Positions 8,658-16,661 of a DNA stretch of 64,000 nt are shown here, piece by piece. Every line of letters begins with the position of its first letter. The stretch's first letter is position 1. Source of the DNA: Nitrosopumilales archaeon (GTDB lineage: Archaea; Thermoproteota; Nitrososphaeria; Nitrososphaerales; Nitrosopumilaceae); NCBI GenBank assembly GCA_016276965.1, contig JADNRU010000002.1, forward strand, positions 1-64,000, given 5' to 3'. Below the pieces are notes generated by a model. The model had not been told where the DNA came from, did not search any database, and saw only the letters and a list, made by a program, of their open reading frames with translations. The position numbers and the translations under genes were made by a program.

Positions 8658-9648
8658 AAGAATCTATTTTCTCTTCTTTTTTCTTGTTTAGATAATTTAA
8701 CAATAATAATCCAATCGACAAGACTCCACTAATTATGAGCAAGATTTCAAATGTGTTGGTAAGTGAATGTGAAAAAGCATTCTGGATAGATATTTCATTA
8801 ATATCTGCAAGAAAATAGATGTATGAGAAAATAAAATAATTAGTTGACCAGTGGACTAAAATCGCCGACACAAGTCCATGTTTAAGATAAACCCATCCTA
8901 AAATAATTCCGCTTGCAGAAGCCTGCGCAAACTTTCCCCCAGTCCACGGTTCACCAGAAAAAATGTGGGCTGCCCCAAAAAATATTCCTACTAGAATAAT
9001 CAAAATCAAGGCTTTTTTTGTTTCAAAAATATGAAGATTTTCTGTTGGGTTCCATAATGACTTTAGAAATACTAGAAATGATGCTTTATGAGAATAAACA
9101 AGAAAAAGGGGGAGGCCAATTAAAAAAACTCTAAATCCTATTTCTTCTATAATTGGTGCTGTTGTAACATCAAAAAACTGAAGTAAAAGATTTTTTGCTT
9201 CTGGAGGCTCTGTTGGGACGCCAACACTTTCTTGTATAAAATCAATTAAGATGGAAATGACTATTAAAATTGAAAACCACTTTACAATTGAAACAAGATA
9301 GTTTGAATTCAAATCGTATTTTCCTTCTGTCATAAGAGGAGAAAGTGATTTGAGAAAATTTTTTTTTGGACCCAACATGGCAATTGTAAACAAAATAATA
9401 AAAATACACCAGACAAAAATGAAGATGTCTCCAAGTTGGAATTCAAAAGGAATTTCAAAATTTACGTCTACAGGAAAAACATCGTTTCCTGTAAGTGGAT
9501 AATCATAATTTATTTTATCTTCAATACTTGAATTAAAAACTACATATGCCCCTATTGGAAATGATAGTATCATAAGACCAAAAATTACTGAGACTAGAGC
9601 AGAAAATGGAATCCCGAGTGCAAGCAAGGACTTGTTTTGCTCAGACAC
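8611..9648 (-). CDS. CPBP-family intramembrane metalloprotease
   Basis: This 345-residue protein has about eight hydrophobic segments and the three motifs of the CPBP/Rce1 (CAAX protease and bacteriocin-processing) family: EEIGFR at 168-173, FFGAAH ending at H228, and HWSTN at 266-270. These supply the catalytic glutamates and zinc ligands in the membrane. The substrate is unknown; archaea lack the usual prenylated targets, so roles in membrane protein quality control or peptide processing are possible. The C-terminal tail is charged and overlaps the end of the cyclase-like gene on the other strand. Confidence 0.82.
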   Translation of the reverse strand: MSEQNKSLLALGIPFSALVSVIFGLMILSFPIGAYVVFNSSIEDKINYDYPLTGNDVFPVDVNFEIPFEFQLGDIFIFVWCIFIILFTIAMLGPKKNFLKSLSPLMTEGKYDLNSNYLVSIVKWFSILIVISILIDFIQESVGVPTEPPEAKNLLLQFFDVTTAPIIEEIGFRVFLIGLPLFLVYSHKASFLVFLKSLWNPTENLHIFETKKALILIILVGIFFGAAHIFSGEPWTGGKFAQASASGIILGWVYLKHGLVSAILVHWSTNYFIFSYIYFLADINEISIQNAFSHSLTNTFEILLIISGVLSIGLLLLNYLNKKKEEKIDSSMSDPQEKLDNFDVP

Positions 9649-9655
9649 GATTTTT

Positions 9656-9964
9656 CTAGTGTAATTCTATTGATGATTCTGCAAATCCTAACTTTACAAG
9701 GGTCTCTTTAATAGTGTCTCTATGATCTCCTTGCAAAAAGACGTAACCATCTTTAGCAGTACCACCACATGCATATTTTGCTTTTAATTCCTTTGCAACA
9801 CTTTCTAAATTATTTATTTTTGGATCCAATCCTTCAATCATCGTACCTTTCTTTCTGAAGCGACGAGTTTCTAATCTAATAATAATATGAGTGCTGTCTT
9901 TATCGAGATCACTACAGGCGCATAAATCTTCAGGAAGACCACAAGTGCTGCAAATTACCGCCAT
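9656..9964 (-). CDS. Translation initiation factor SUI1/eIF1 family
   Basis: The protein is an archaeal eIF1 (SUI1) homologue, which helps the small ribosomal subunit select the start codon. It begins MAVICSTCGLPEDLCACSD, with a Cys-rich N-terminus typical of the archaeal version, followed by the SUI1 fold with KKGTMIEGLD, ACGGTAKDGYVFLQGDHR and the C-terminal strand. I chose the ATG at 9964 because the family normally begins three or four residues before CSTCG; an in-frame upstream ATG at 9988 would add eight residues. It lies 7 nt upstream of the CPBP gene and is probably co-transcribed with it. Confidence 0.88.
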   Translation of the reverse strand: MAVICSTCGLPEDLCACSDLDKDSTHIIIRLETRRFRKKGTMIEGLDPKINNLESVAKELKAKYACGGTAKDGYVFLQGDHRDTIKETLVKLGFAESSIELH

Positions 9965-10083
9965 TAAACAGTACATATTGCTTTTCACACACTATTAAGC
10001 CTTCTCTGAATAAAGCGAAATTTTTCAAATTACCATAAAATCCGAAGATTAGGTTTTTTTACAGAGAACGCCAGAAAAAAATC

Positions 10084-10431
10084 ATGTCAAAAGATCTTAC
10101 AAAAAAGGCAGTTGATATGCTTCTCAAAGGGGCAACATTACTTGGAGAACCCTGTCCATATTGCAAAGGAGTTCGAGTGATGAAGGATGGTCATGCATTA
10201 TGTGTTAATTGTGGAAAAGAACCAAAAATTGAATCAGAATCTAAAATTTCTGAACTAGAAAAAAATATCAAAAAACACGGCGAATCCCCTAATTCTCCTC
10301 TAGCTGTATTAGAGAAAAAACTTGCTAAACTTTCAAAGGAACTTGAGAATGAAAAAGATCACGCAAAACAGCAAGATATCTTAAAATTGATTAATTCCAT
10401 AATTGAGATTATAGAAAAATTGCAAAAGTGA
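10084..10431 (+). CDS. Sjogren/scleroderma autoantigen 1-type zinc-ribbon protein (UPF0148)
   Basis: The 115-residue protein matches the archaeal family related to human autoantigen p27. A helical start (LTKKAVDMLLKGATLLGEPC) leads into a zinc ribbon with C24, C27, C40 and C43, then a long charged helical, probably coiled-coil tail (about 50-115). Its function is not established; in archaea it is often near translation or secretion genes, and here the Sec61-beta gene follows after 43 nt with its own promoter. Confidence 0.78.
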   Translation: MSKDLTKKAVDMLLKGATLLGEPCPYCKGVRVMKDGHALCVNCGKEPKIESESKISELEKNIKKHGESPNSPLAVLEKKLAKLSKELENEKDHAKQQDILKLINSIIEIIEKLQK

Positions 10432-10438
10432 CAAGAAA

Positions 10439-10450
10439 GTTTTTAAGTAC
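10439..10450 (+). promoter_or_regulatory. TATA box of the Sec61-beta gene
   Basis: GTTTTTAAGTAC sits about 30 nt before the ATG at 10475, so transcription should begin at or just before the start codon, giving a nearly leaderless message. Confidence 0.5.
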
Positions 10451-10474
10451 ATATACTGACTTTCAAAAACAGAC

Positions 10475-10642
10475 ATGAGTAGTAAAAACAAGGGTGCACC
10501 ATTACCAGCATCAAGCGCTGGATTATTGAGATTCTTTGAAGATGAAACCAAGGGGTTTAAAGTTGATCCAAAAATCGTTGTTACAATACCTTCTGCCCTT
10601 ATAGTTGTCTCATGGTTAATGGATGCATATCTTATACCGTGA
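10475..10642 (+). CDS. secG: Preprotein translocase subunit Sec61-beta (SecG-like)
   Basis: This 55-residue protein starts MSSKNKGAPLPASSAGLLRF, the hallmark cytoplasmic stretch of archaeal Sec61-beta, continues with FEDETKGFKVDPKIVV and ends in one membrane helix (IPSALIVVSWLMDAYLIP). It is the small tail-anchored subunit of the SecYE channel. It is short and easily missed by gene finders. The stop lies 6 nt before the start of the DUF2070 gene, so the two may share a transcript. Confidence 0.9.
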   Translation: MSSKNKGAPLPASSAGLLRFFEDETKGFKVDPKIVVTIPSALIVVSWLMDAYLIP

Positions 10643-10648
10643 TCTTAA

Positions 10649-12394
10649 ATGTCTGAACCTCATAGTGATGTTTCAAAGATACATAAAAGATATACACTTA
10701 CTCTAATTAATCCATCCTCATTTTACCATTCATTAATCATTTCCGTAATTGTTACATCATTACTTGTAACCATTACAGTTTTTGTTTACTTAGAGAGTGA
10801 AGATTTTGTTTTTAAATTAATTCCAGTGATTATTGCATTATTAATTACTCAATACATTGATTCTCGTTTTACAAAGAACAAAGAATACTCAAAAGCTTTG
10901 CACATGTCTTTATTCGGGAATAGTCTCTGGTTATTAACTGCATTTGTTGGCTTTTTGTCATACCTGGTACTAAATAGAACAGAAATACCTTTTCTATTCA
11001 TTACAGAAGGAATGTTTTTGTTTGCAAGCTTTAGAATCGGCATTTTCACTACTGTGTTAGGTGCTGATATTAAGAAAGCTTGGCTTGTTTGTTTTATTCA
11101 ACCTCTTTCAATGTTTTTGGCATTAACTCCTGTTGAGATGTGGTATCAAGTTCTTACCGATGTTCAAGCTTTGGGTATTGGAGCCACCTTTTTGGCAATT
11201 GCTACAATATGGTCTATTCTGACTGATAGAGCAGGTCGACCGGGTGTTAAAAGCACTCATGCAATGGTACAAGCATATCTGTCTTCACTATCAAAAGATG
11301 ATCCAACTGAAGTTGAATCTATCCTTTCAGAACGATCTAGGTCATCTAAAGTGTCAACTTCCCAAATCAGATTTCATTCTCAAAGTGAAAACACCGACTT
11401 TAGATTAGTAATTCCTGAAATCCATCCAGGACCATTTCATCCTGTAGGTGGAAGTAATATTCCGTATTTGATGTACAAGAATATGGGGTCTTCAGCAATG
11501 ATCATGCATGGAGTTTCAAATCATTCACTAAATCTTCCATCAAAACAAGAAGTACAGCAATATTTACAAAGTTTGTCTGAAAGTTCAGTATCACAACAAG
11601 GCTTAACATGCACAGAGCCAATTATTTTCCAGGTAAACAAAACTCGAGCAATCGGATTGCTTTTTGGAAAAACAGCTCTCTTGTTTTTGTCTCTTTCACC
11701 ACATGGAATGGAGGATCTTCCTTCTCAAGTAAAAACTGAAATTGAACAATTTTCAAAAAATCGTAACTTTGAACGTGTCTTAATTGTAGATTGCCACAAT
11801 GCAATGGGTGAAGAAATTTCCCAAGATGATTTCGAAGATCTTCTTGCTGCTTCCAAATCATGTTTGGATTCATTAATTACAAAAGATGCTTTTCCACTTG
11901 AATTTGGTTATGCAAATTCATCTGAAATGAATTTGGATGTACCTGATCTTGCAATGGGAGGAATTGGAGTACTTTGCTTGAGAATAAATAACAAAAAATA
12001 CTTTCTTGGATGGGCAGATGCTAACAACATGGAAAATGGTGTTAGAGAAAAAGTTGTAGAACATTTTTCTAATAATGGTTATGAACTATTAGAAATTTGT
12101 ACATCCGACACTCATTATTCACATACACGTGTTAGAAATAAGAAAGGCTATTATCAATTTGGTTTTATTACCAAACCCCGACAAATGGAAGATTGGTATC
12201 TTCAGATAGCAAAAAAAGCCGAAAAAAATATTGAACAAGGTTCCTTTGAAATTTTAGAACATGAAACAAATGTAAAAATTATGGGTTCAACAATTTTACA
12301 AGATTTTTCCAAGGCAGTGGATAACTCTATGAAAATTACAAAAGGATTCCTCCTGGGATGCCTTGGTTTTTTTATGTTGACTATGTTTCTATAG
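10649..12394 (+). CDS. DUF2070 family membrane protein
   Basis: The 581-residue product has six or seven hydrophobic segments in its first 190 residues, a large soluble domain, and one last membrane helix at the C-terminus (GFLLGCLGFFMLTMFL). The soluble part carries the features of the archaeal DUF2070 family, including EIHPGPFHPVGGSNIPY near 255 and the blocks HGVSNHS and DCHNAMGEE. Conserved His and Asp residues (HPGP, VDCHN, SDTHYSH) suggest a metal- or phosphate-binding active site, but the reaction is not known. It follows Sec61-beta by 6 nt and overlaps the nuclease gene tail to tail. Confidence 0.8.
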   Translation: MSEPHSDVSKIHKRYTLTLINPSSFYHSLIISVIVTSLLVTITVFVYLESEDFVFKLIPVIIALLITQYIDSRFTKNKEYSKALHMSLFGNSLWLLTAFVGFLSYLVLNRTEIPFLFITEGMFLFASFRIGIFTTVLGADIKKAWLVCFIQPLSMFLALTPVEMWYQVLTDVQALGIGATFLAIATIWSILTDRAGRPGVKSTHAMVQAYLSSLSKDDPTEVESILSERSRSSKVSTSQIRFHSQSENTDFRLVIPEIHPGPFHPVGGSNIPYLMYKNMGSSAMIMHGVSNHSLNLPSKQEVQQYLQSLSESSVSQQGLTCTEPIIFQVNKTRAIGLLFGKTALLFLSLSPHGMEDLPSQVKTEIEQFSKNRNFERVLIVDCHNAMGEEISQDDFEDLLAASKSCLDSLITKDAFPLEFGYANSSEMNLDVPDLAMGGIGVLCLRINNKKYFLGWADANNMENGVREKVVEHFSNNGYELLEICTSDTHYSHTRVRNKKGYYQFGFITKPRQMEDWYLQIAKKAEKNIEQGSFEILEHETNVKIMGSTILQDFSKAVDNSMKITKGFLLGCLGFFMLTMFL

Positions 12395-13079
12395 TTTTCA
12401 AATCATCCAAATTTCCATAAAACTCATCTACAAACGAAGAAAATTGTATGATTGGGATTATTGGTACTTTATCGATGAAGTTTAACTGTTCTTGAAACAA
12501 CGTTACTATTGCCGGAACAGCTATAGCCCCCTCAGTGTTTGCAACATAATGCTTTACTCGAGAAACCTGCTTTTTTACAATATTTCTTAAAAGTGATGAA
12601 CTTTGTCGCTTCCAATGCTTGCAATCAATTAGTATAGCAACTCCGTGATTAATTCCAATTATGTCTATCTCCCTTCTTGGTTTAGTTAAAACAAGATTTC
12701 GAATTACACTGAATCCCCTTGATTCTAAAATCTCCCCTACAAGGCCTTCAAAATCCTTCCAATTCAAATATGTGGCGACTTCCTCTATGGGCGCCCCCTC
12801 ACGTAGGGCAAAAAGAGATGCTTTTAGCTTATCTGCTTGTTTGAAATTTACTGTATTATTATGAAGGGTACCGATTTTGTTTGCAACTAAAGTGTTTAGG
12901 ATCTCTTTTGCAGATATTTGATCGGTTTCTGCAACTATAGAATAATCCAAAAAAGAAATACCGCCAGGGATAATCCCGTTTAATCCTTGTACTAGTGATT
13001 TTAGATTTAGCATAATTCGTTTGTGTTTAGGCTTTAGTTTTAAGGTTATAGTATTTTTTGAAATTACACCTATTAGCAA
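12381..13079 (-). CDS. Mrr-like restriction-endonuclease-fold protein
   Basis: The C-terminal half (residues about 107-200) shows the PD-(D/E)XK nuclease core of the Mrr_cat type: E111 in WKDFEGLVGEIL, D139 in RREIDIIG, and D152-x-K154 in ILIDCKHWKRQ. The first 100 residues resemble a helical or winged-helix region. It may cut modified or branched DNA; there is no methyltransferase beside it, so a repair or genome-defence role is open. The TTG at 13079 fits a TATA box about 30 nt upstream; an internal ATG at 13013 would drop 22 residues. Confidence 0.65.
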   Translation of the reverse strand: MLIGVISKNTITLKLKPKHKRIMLNLKSLVQGLNGIIPGGISFLDYSIVAETDQISAKEILNTLVANKIGTLHNNTVNFKQADKLKASLFALREGAPIEEVATYLNWKDFEGLVGEILESRGFSVIRNLVLTKPRREIDIIGINHGVAILIDCKHWKRQSSSLLRNIVKKQVSRVKHYVANTEGAIAVPAIVTLFQEQLNFIDKVPIIPIIQFSSFVDEFYGNLDDLKTIET

Positions 13080-13103
13080 TCAACTAGCACCATCTACAAC
13101 GAA

Positions 13104-13113
13104 CCTTAAATTA
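13104..13113. promoter_or_regulatory. Shared TATA element for divergent genes
   Basis: CTTAAATTA (13105-13113) reads as a TATA-like box in both directions. Its centre is about 26 nt from the ATG at 13135 and about 30 nt from the TTG at 13079. Both genes would have leaderless transcripts from one element, and no other good box lies in the 55-nt gap. Confidence 0.45.
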
Positions 13114-13134
13114 CAACAATTGTAAAAACACTTT

Positions 13135-15621
13135 ATGAAAAAATTGGTAGTAATTATTCTATCAATCATTAGCATACAAGTAGCATTAGCAGAAGAAGGA
13201 ACTTTTGTAGATACGGTTCAATTTATTCAGTATCTTGATGAAAATACAGCATTAGAAGAAGTGAAAAACGGAAACTTGGATTTATATTATTTTCGAATAT
13301 CTTCAGACAGGATTGATAATGTAAAAGCACGTGAGGGTTTAAAAATTTTTGAATCAACTGGCGGTTCGTACAGCATACTTGTTAATCCTTCAGAATCTGA
13401 AAAGTTTAATCCGTTTTCAATACAGGAGGTAAGATTTGCACTAAATTATTTGGTAGATAGAAAGTTGATTGTCAACGAATTGATGGGCGGCTATGGAACC
13501 CCCATGATTTCAAATTACGGTCCTTATGACCCAGACTATTTGTTTATTGTTGATGAATTGGAATCATTTCATTTCAAATATAATCCATCTTTGGCAGATG
13601 AGATGATCACAAAAGCACTAGAGGAAGCTGGAGCTGAAAAAATTGGAGACATTTGGACTTTTGATGGAGAAGAAATAGAAATTACTGCATTCATACGTAG
13701 TGATGATCCTGTAAGAAAATCAATTGGAGAAATTCTATCTTCTGAGTTAAAAAAAATTGGTTTTAAAGTTTCAAAAGACTTTGGTGATCTAAACAAGGCA
13801 TTCGTAGTAGTTTATGGTTCAAATCCTGCCAATGTACAATGGAATTTTTACACTGAGGGATGGGGAGGAAGGTCAGCTTTTGTAAAATATGATCCATTAG
13901 GACTAGGACAGATGTACTCTCCATGGTTCTCAAACATGCCTGGATTTAACGACCCGAGTTATTGGAATTATCAAAATGATTACTTGGATTCAATTACACA
14001 AAACATCTATATCGGAAATTTTACGACTGCAGAAGAACGAGTTGATCTAATTAGGGAAGCAACACGCGAGGGCGTTAAAGAATCTGTGAGGATATTTCTT
14101 GCAAGTAAAATTGACCAATATGTTGTAAATGAAAAAATAGATGGTGTTATCAATGATTTTGGAGCTGGCGTTCCAACGAGATTTACTCCAATAAACGCTA
14201 GAACCGATTCAAATTCTCTAACAATAGGTGTAAAACAAATCTACCAAGGAGCATGGAATCCTGTAATGGGAATTAGTGATTTGTACAGTCGTTACATTTG
14301 GGATACTCTATCTGACCCAGGAGTTTTCAAACACCCCTACACAGGTGATACAATTCCAATTAGAACAACTTGGGTAATAGAAACAGCCGGACCTACAGGA
14401 AAATTAGATTTGCCAACAGATGCTATTACATGGGATACTAAGCAACAAAAATGGGTAAATGTAAAAAAAGGAACTAATGCAACTAGCAAAGTAACATTTG
14501 ATTTAGAATTTAGTAATTGGCATCATGGATTACCAATGGATATGAATGATATTTTGCATTCTCTTTATTTTACCTATGAATGGGGTTCTGAACAACAAGA
14601 AAATGACAAAACATTTGATACTGAATATACTCCACGAGCTTCACAAGTAGTCAGTACTCTTTTGGGTATTAGACTAGTTGATGAAAATACTATGGAAGTT
14701 TATGTTGATTATTGGCATTTTGATGAAGCAGAAATTGCTGATTGGGCAAGTATATGGAGCTCAATGCCATGGGAAATCATGTCTGCTATGGAGCAGGCTG
14801 TAATTGATGGTAAGGTTTCATTTTCTCGTTCAGGGGCTGTAAGCAAAAGTGTAAACTGGCTTTCATTGCTAGTGCCTCATGATGCAAAAATTATTCAAGA
14901 ATATCTAGAAGATTTCAAAAACACTGGTTTTGTTCCACCGTTTTTACAGTCATTAGATACGAATCCTCGATATATTCAATCCAGATACGATGTTTCAATA
15001 AAATGGATTTCTGATAATGATCATGCAGTAATTAGCAATGGACCATTTTATCTTGAGAGATATTCTCCAGAATCTAGGACTATAACGATTAAGTCGTTTA
15101 AAGACGCAAGTTATCCATTTGAGGCAGGTCATTGGAAGGATTATGAGGATGTAAAATTTCCAAAAATTACTCAAGTGGAACTGCCGGAGGTAGTAAATAT
15201 TGGAGGAACACTTTCCATTTCAGTTCAGACAGAAGATGCAACAAAAATTCATTATTTTCTGACTAATTCAAAAGGGGAAACAGTTGATTCTGGCATAAAA
15301 GAAGTTAAAGAAAATACTGCATTACTTTCCTTTTCCGAAGAACAAACTTTGAAATTGGAAGATGGAGCTAACGATTTGAAAATTTTTGCAATTTCTGAAT
15401 CAGTTTTAAGACCTGATATTTATACAACTAGTTTTCTGGCTGTTAGTGACTCTATTCGGGAATTACCAGATGTAACTTTAACTGAATTCCAAGAAAGTGA
15501 AATTGAAAAAAATTATTTCAGCTATATTTCAATTGGAATTGGAATTGCAATAGTCGTAACAATAATGTACTTTAGGCGTTCGAGAAAAAAATTACAACGT
15601 TCACAAACTAGGATTTCTTAG
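13135..15621 (+). CDS. ABC-type peptide/solute-binding protein (family 5), membrane-anchored
   Basis: The 828-residue protein opens with a signal peptide (MKKLVVIILSIISIQVALA) and belongs to the family 5 extracellular binding proteins for peptides, nickel and similar ligands. Typical blocks are EVRFALNYLVDRKLIVNELMGG near residue 100, the KYDPLGLGQMYSPW and DYWHFDEAEIADW stretches, and GPFYLERYSPESRTITI near 637. It is far longer than bacterial members (500-600 residues), with an extra beta region near 690-780, and ends in a membrane helix (about 800-818) with a basic tail, which anchors it to the cell. No permease genes are adjacent; an Opp/Dpp-type ATPase lies at 39.3-40.3 kb. Confidence 0.85.
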   Translation: MKKLVVIILSIISIQVALAEEGTFVDTVQFIQYLDENTALEEVKNGNLDLYYFRISSDRIDNVKAREGLKIFESTGGSYSILVNPSESEKFNPFSIQEVRFALNYLVDRKLIVNELMGGYGTPMISNYGPYDPDYLFIVDELESFHFKYNPSLADEMITKALEEAGAEKIGDIWTFDGEEIEITAFIRSDDPVRKSIGEILSSELKKIGFKVSKDFGDLNKAFVVVYGSNPANVQWNFYTEGWGGRSAFVKYDPLGLGQMYSPWFSNMPGFNDPSYWNYQNDYLDSITQNIYIGNFTTAEERVDLIREATREGVKESVRIFLASKIDQYVVNEKIDGVINDFGAGVPTRFTPINARTDSNSLTIGVKQIYQGAWNPVMGISDLYSRYIWDTLSDPGVFKHPYTGDTIPIRTTWVIETAGPTGKLDLPTDAITWDTKQQKWVNVKKGTNATSKVTFDLEFSNWHHGLPMDMNDILHSLYFTYEWGSEQQENDKTFDTEYTPRASQVVSTLLGIRLVDENTMEVYVDYWHFDEAEIADWASIWSSMPWEIMSAMEQAVIDGKVSFSRSGAVSKSVNWLSLLVPHDAKIIQEYLEDFKNTGFVPPFLQSLDTNPRYIQSRYDVSIKWISDNDHAVISNGPFYLERYSPESRTITIKSFKDASYPFEAGHWKDYEDVKFPKITQVELPEVVNIGGTLSISVQTEDATKIHYFLTNSKGETVDSGIKEVKENTALLSFSEEQTLKLEDGANDLKIFAISESVLRPDIYTTSFLAVSDSIRELPDVTLTEFQESEIEKNYFSYISIGIGIAIVVTIMYFRRSRKKLQRSQTRIS

Positions 15622-16234
15622 TTCCAATTACGAATAAAGTTCCAAATTCACGTTTCCACTTTTTACGATTTGTTGGATCTTTAACTTGTTTAGTTTTTGT
15701 CTCAAAACCAGTCTCATCAAACATTTTCTTCCATTCAGATTTTGATCTTAAATCCAATGGAATCTTCATTTGTTTTGACCACCTTACTGTTGCTTTGTTG
15801 TCTCGATAAAAATCTGTACCACAAAAGAACTTTCCATGAGGTTTGAGTAATCGAAAAATTTTTTCTAATGTAATTTCCATTGGTACTGAATAGTATAAAG
15901 ATTCCATTGAAAAAATGTAATCAAATTTTCCTCTATAATTCCAAGATTTTATATCAGTATGAAAGTAAAATTCTTTTGAGGATTTTTTTTTAGTTTTTGC
16001 ATTTTTGATCATGTTTTTGCTTTTATCAATACCCATTGCTTTTTTACAATTTTTAAATTGGGCCATTTTTCTGACAACCCAACCATTTCCACAACCAACA
16101 TCCAGAAATGAAAAATTGGATTTGAACGAAATAGATTTTAAAAACTTGAGCACGGTTTTTGTGTGCTCTTTTTCCATTAATTCAGATCTGCCTGAAAGAG
16201 CCCATTCATCAAAAGTAAGTTTTACTCTATCCAT
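15608..16234 (-). CDS. SAM-dependent methyltransferase
   Basis: This 208-residue class I methyltransferase has motif I FLDVGCGNGWVVRKMA near residues 43-58, an acidic strand end (MGIDKSKNM) for the ribose of S-adenosylmethionine, and FDYIFSMESLYY as the post-II motif. The later part (LLKPHGKFFCGTDFY) is the usual sixth strand. The substrate cannot be told from sequence; the highly basic C-terminus suggests an acidic target. It overlaps the binding-protein gene tail to tail by 14 bp. Confidence 0.8.
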   Translation of the reverse strand: MDRVKLTFDEWALSGRSELMEKEHTKTVLKFLKSISFKSNFSFLDVGCGNGWVVRKMAQFKNCKKAMGIDKSKNMIKNAKTKKKSSKEFYFHTDIKSWNYRGKFDYIFSMESLYYSVPMEITLEKIFRLLKPHGKFFCGTDFYRDNKATVRWSKQMKIPLDLRSKSEWKKMFDETGFETKTKQVKDPTNRKKWKREFGTLFVIGTKKS

Positions 16235-16318
16235 TTAGTTTGAATTGATTTTTTTTTCAATTTCAATGTTAGTTTTATTTTTGACACGTAGCTTTTGTAT
16301 GAACGATTTCTACTGAAG

Positions 16319-16328
16319 GCTTAAATCC
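16319..16328 (+). promoter_or_regulatory. TATA box of the small Cys-rich gene
   Basis: GCTTAAATCC is centred about 33 nt before the TTG at 16357, compatible with a short or absent leader. Confidence 0.35.
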
Positions 16329-16356
16329 AAATCTCGTAAAGCAAAGTCGACAAAAA

Positions 16357-16578
16357 TTGCCCGACGAATCATGTAGGAAATGTGGAGGAGTTATAACAAA
16401 ATGCACTCTGTGTGCAGAATGTAGAGAAGTAATCAGCATGATTTGCACAATTTGCGGTGAAAGGACTTTGGAACAATTCCATGATTATTGCATGTATTAT
16501 GTAGAAAATATTCAGACTAAATCTGAACTAGGATTTCAAAATGGAGACTATACTCCAAAAATTTTATCAGTTATCTAG
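16357..16578 (+). CDS. Small Cys-rich zinc-binding protein
   Basis: The 73-residue protein has eight cysteines, at residues 6, 9, 16, 19, 22, 30, 33 and 45, with H42 beside the last. The CxxC knuckles (CRKC, CTLC, CTIC) point to two zinc sites. I do not recognise a named family. The TTG start is chosen because the first knuckle begins five residues later and a TATA box lies at a suitable distance. Function is unknown; nucleic-acid binding or an adaptor role is possible. Confidence 0.55.
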   Translation: MPDESCRKCGGVITKCTLCAECREVISMICTICGERTLEQFHDYCMYYVENIQTKSELGFQNGDYTPKILSVI

Positions 16579-16627
16579 CCTTTCCATTTTTGATAATAAA
16601 TAAAACTTGCAGACAAATTATGAATAA

Positions 16628-16640
16628 CGCTTAAGTAAGA
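16628..16640 (+). promoter_or_regulatory. TATA box of the 998-residue secreted protein gene
   Basis: CGCTTAAGTAAG is centred 28 nt before the GTG at 16662, which favours that GTG and a leaderless message. Confidence 0.45.
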
Positions 16641-16661
16641 TACAGATTCCTTTGGATCCTT

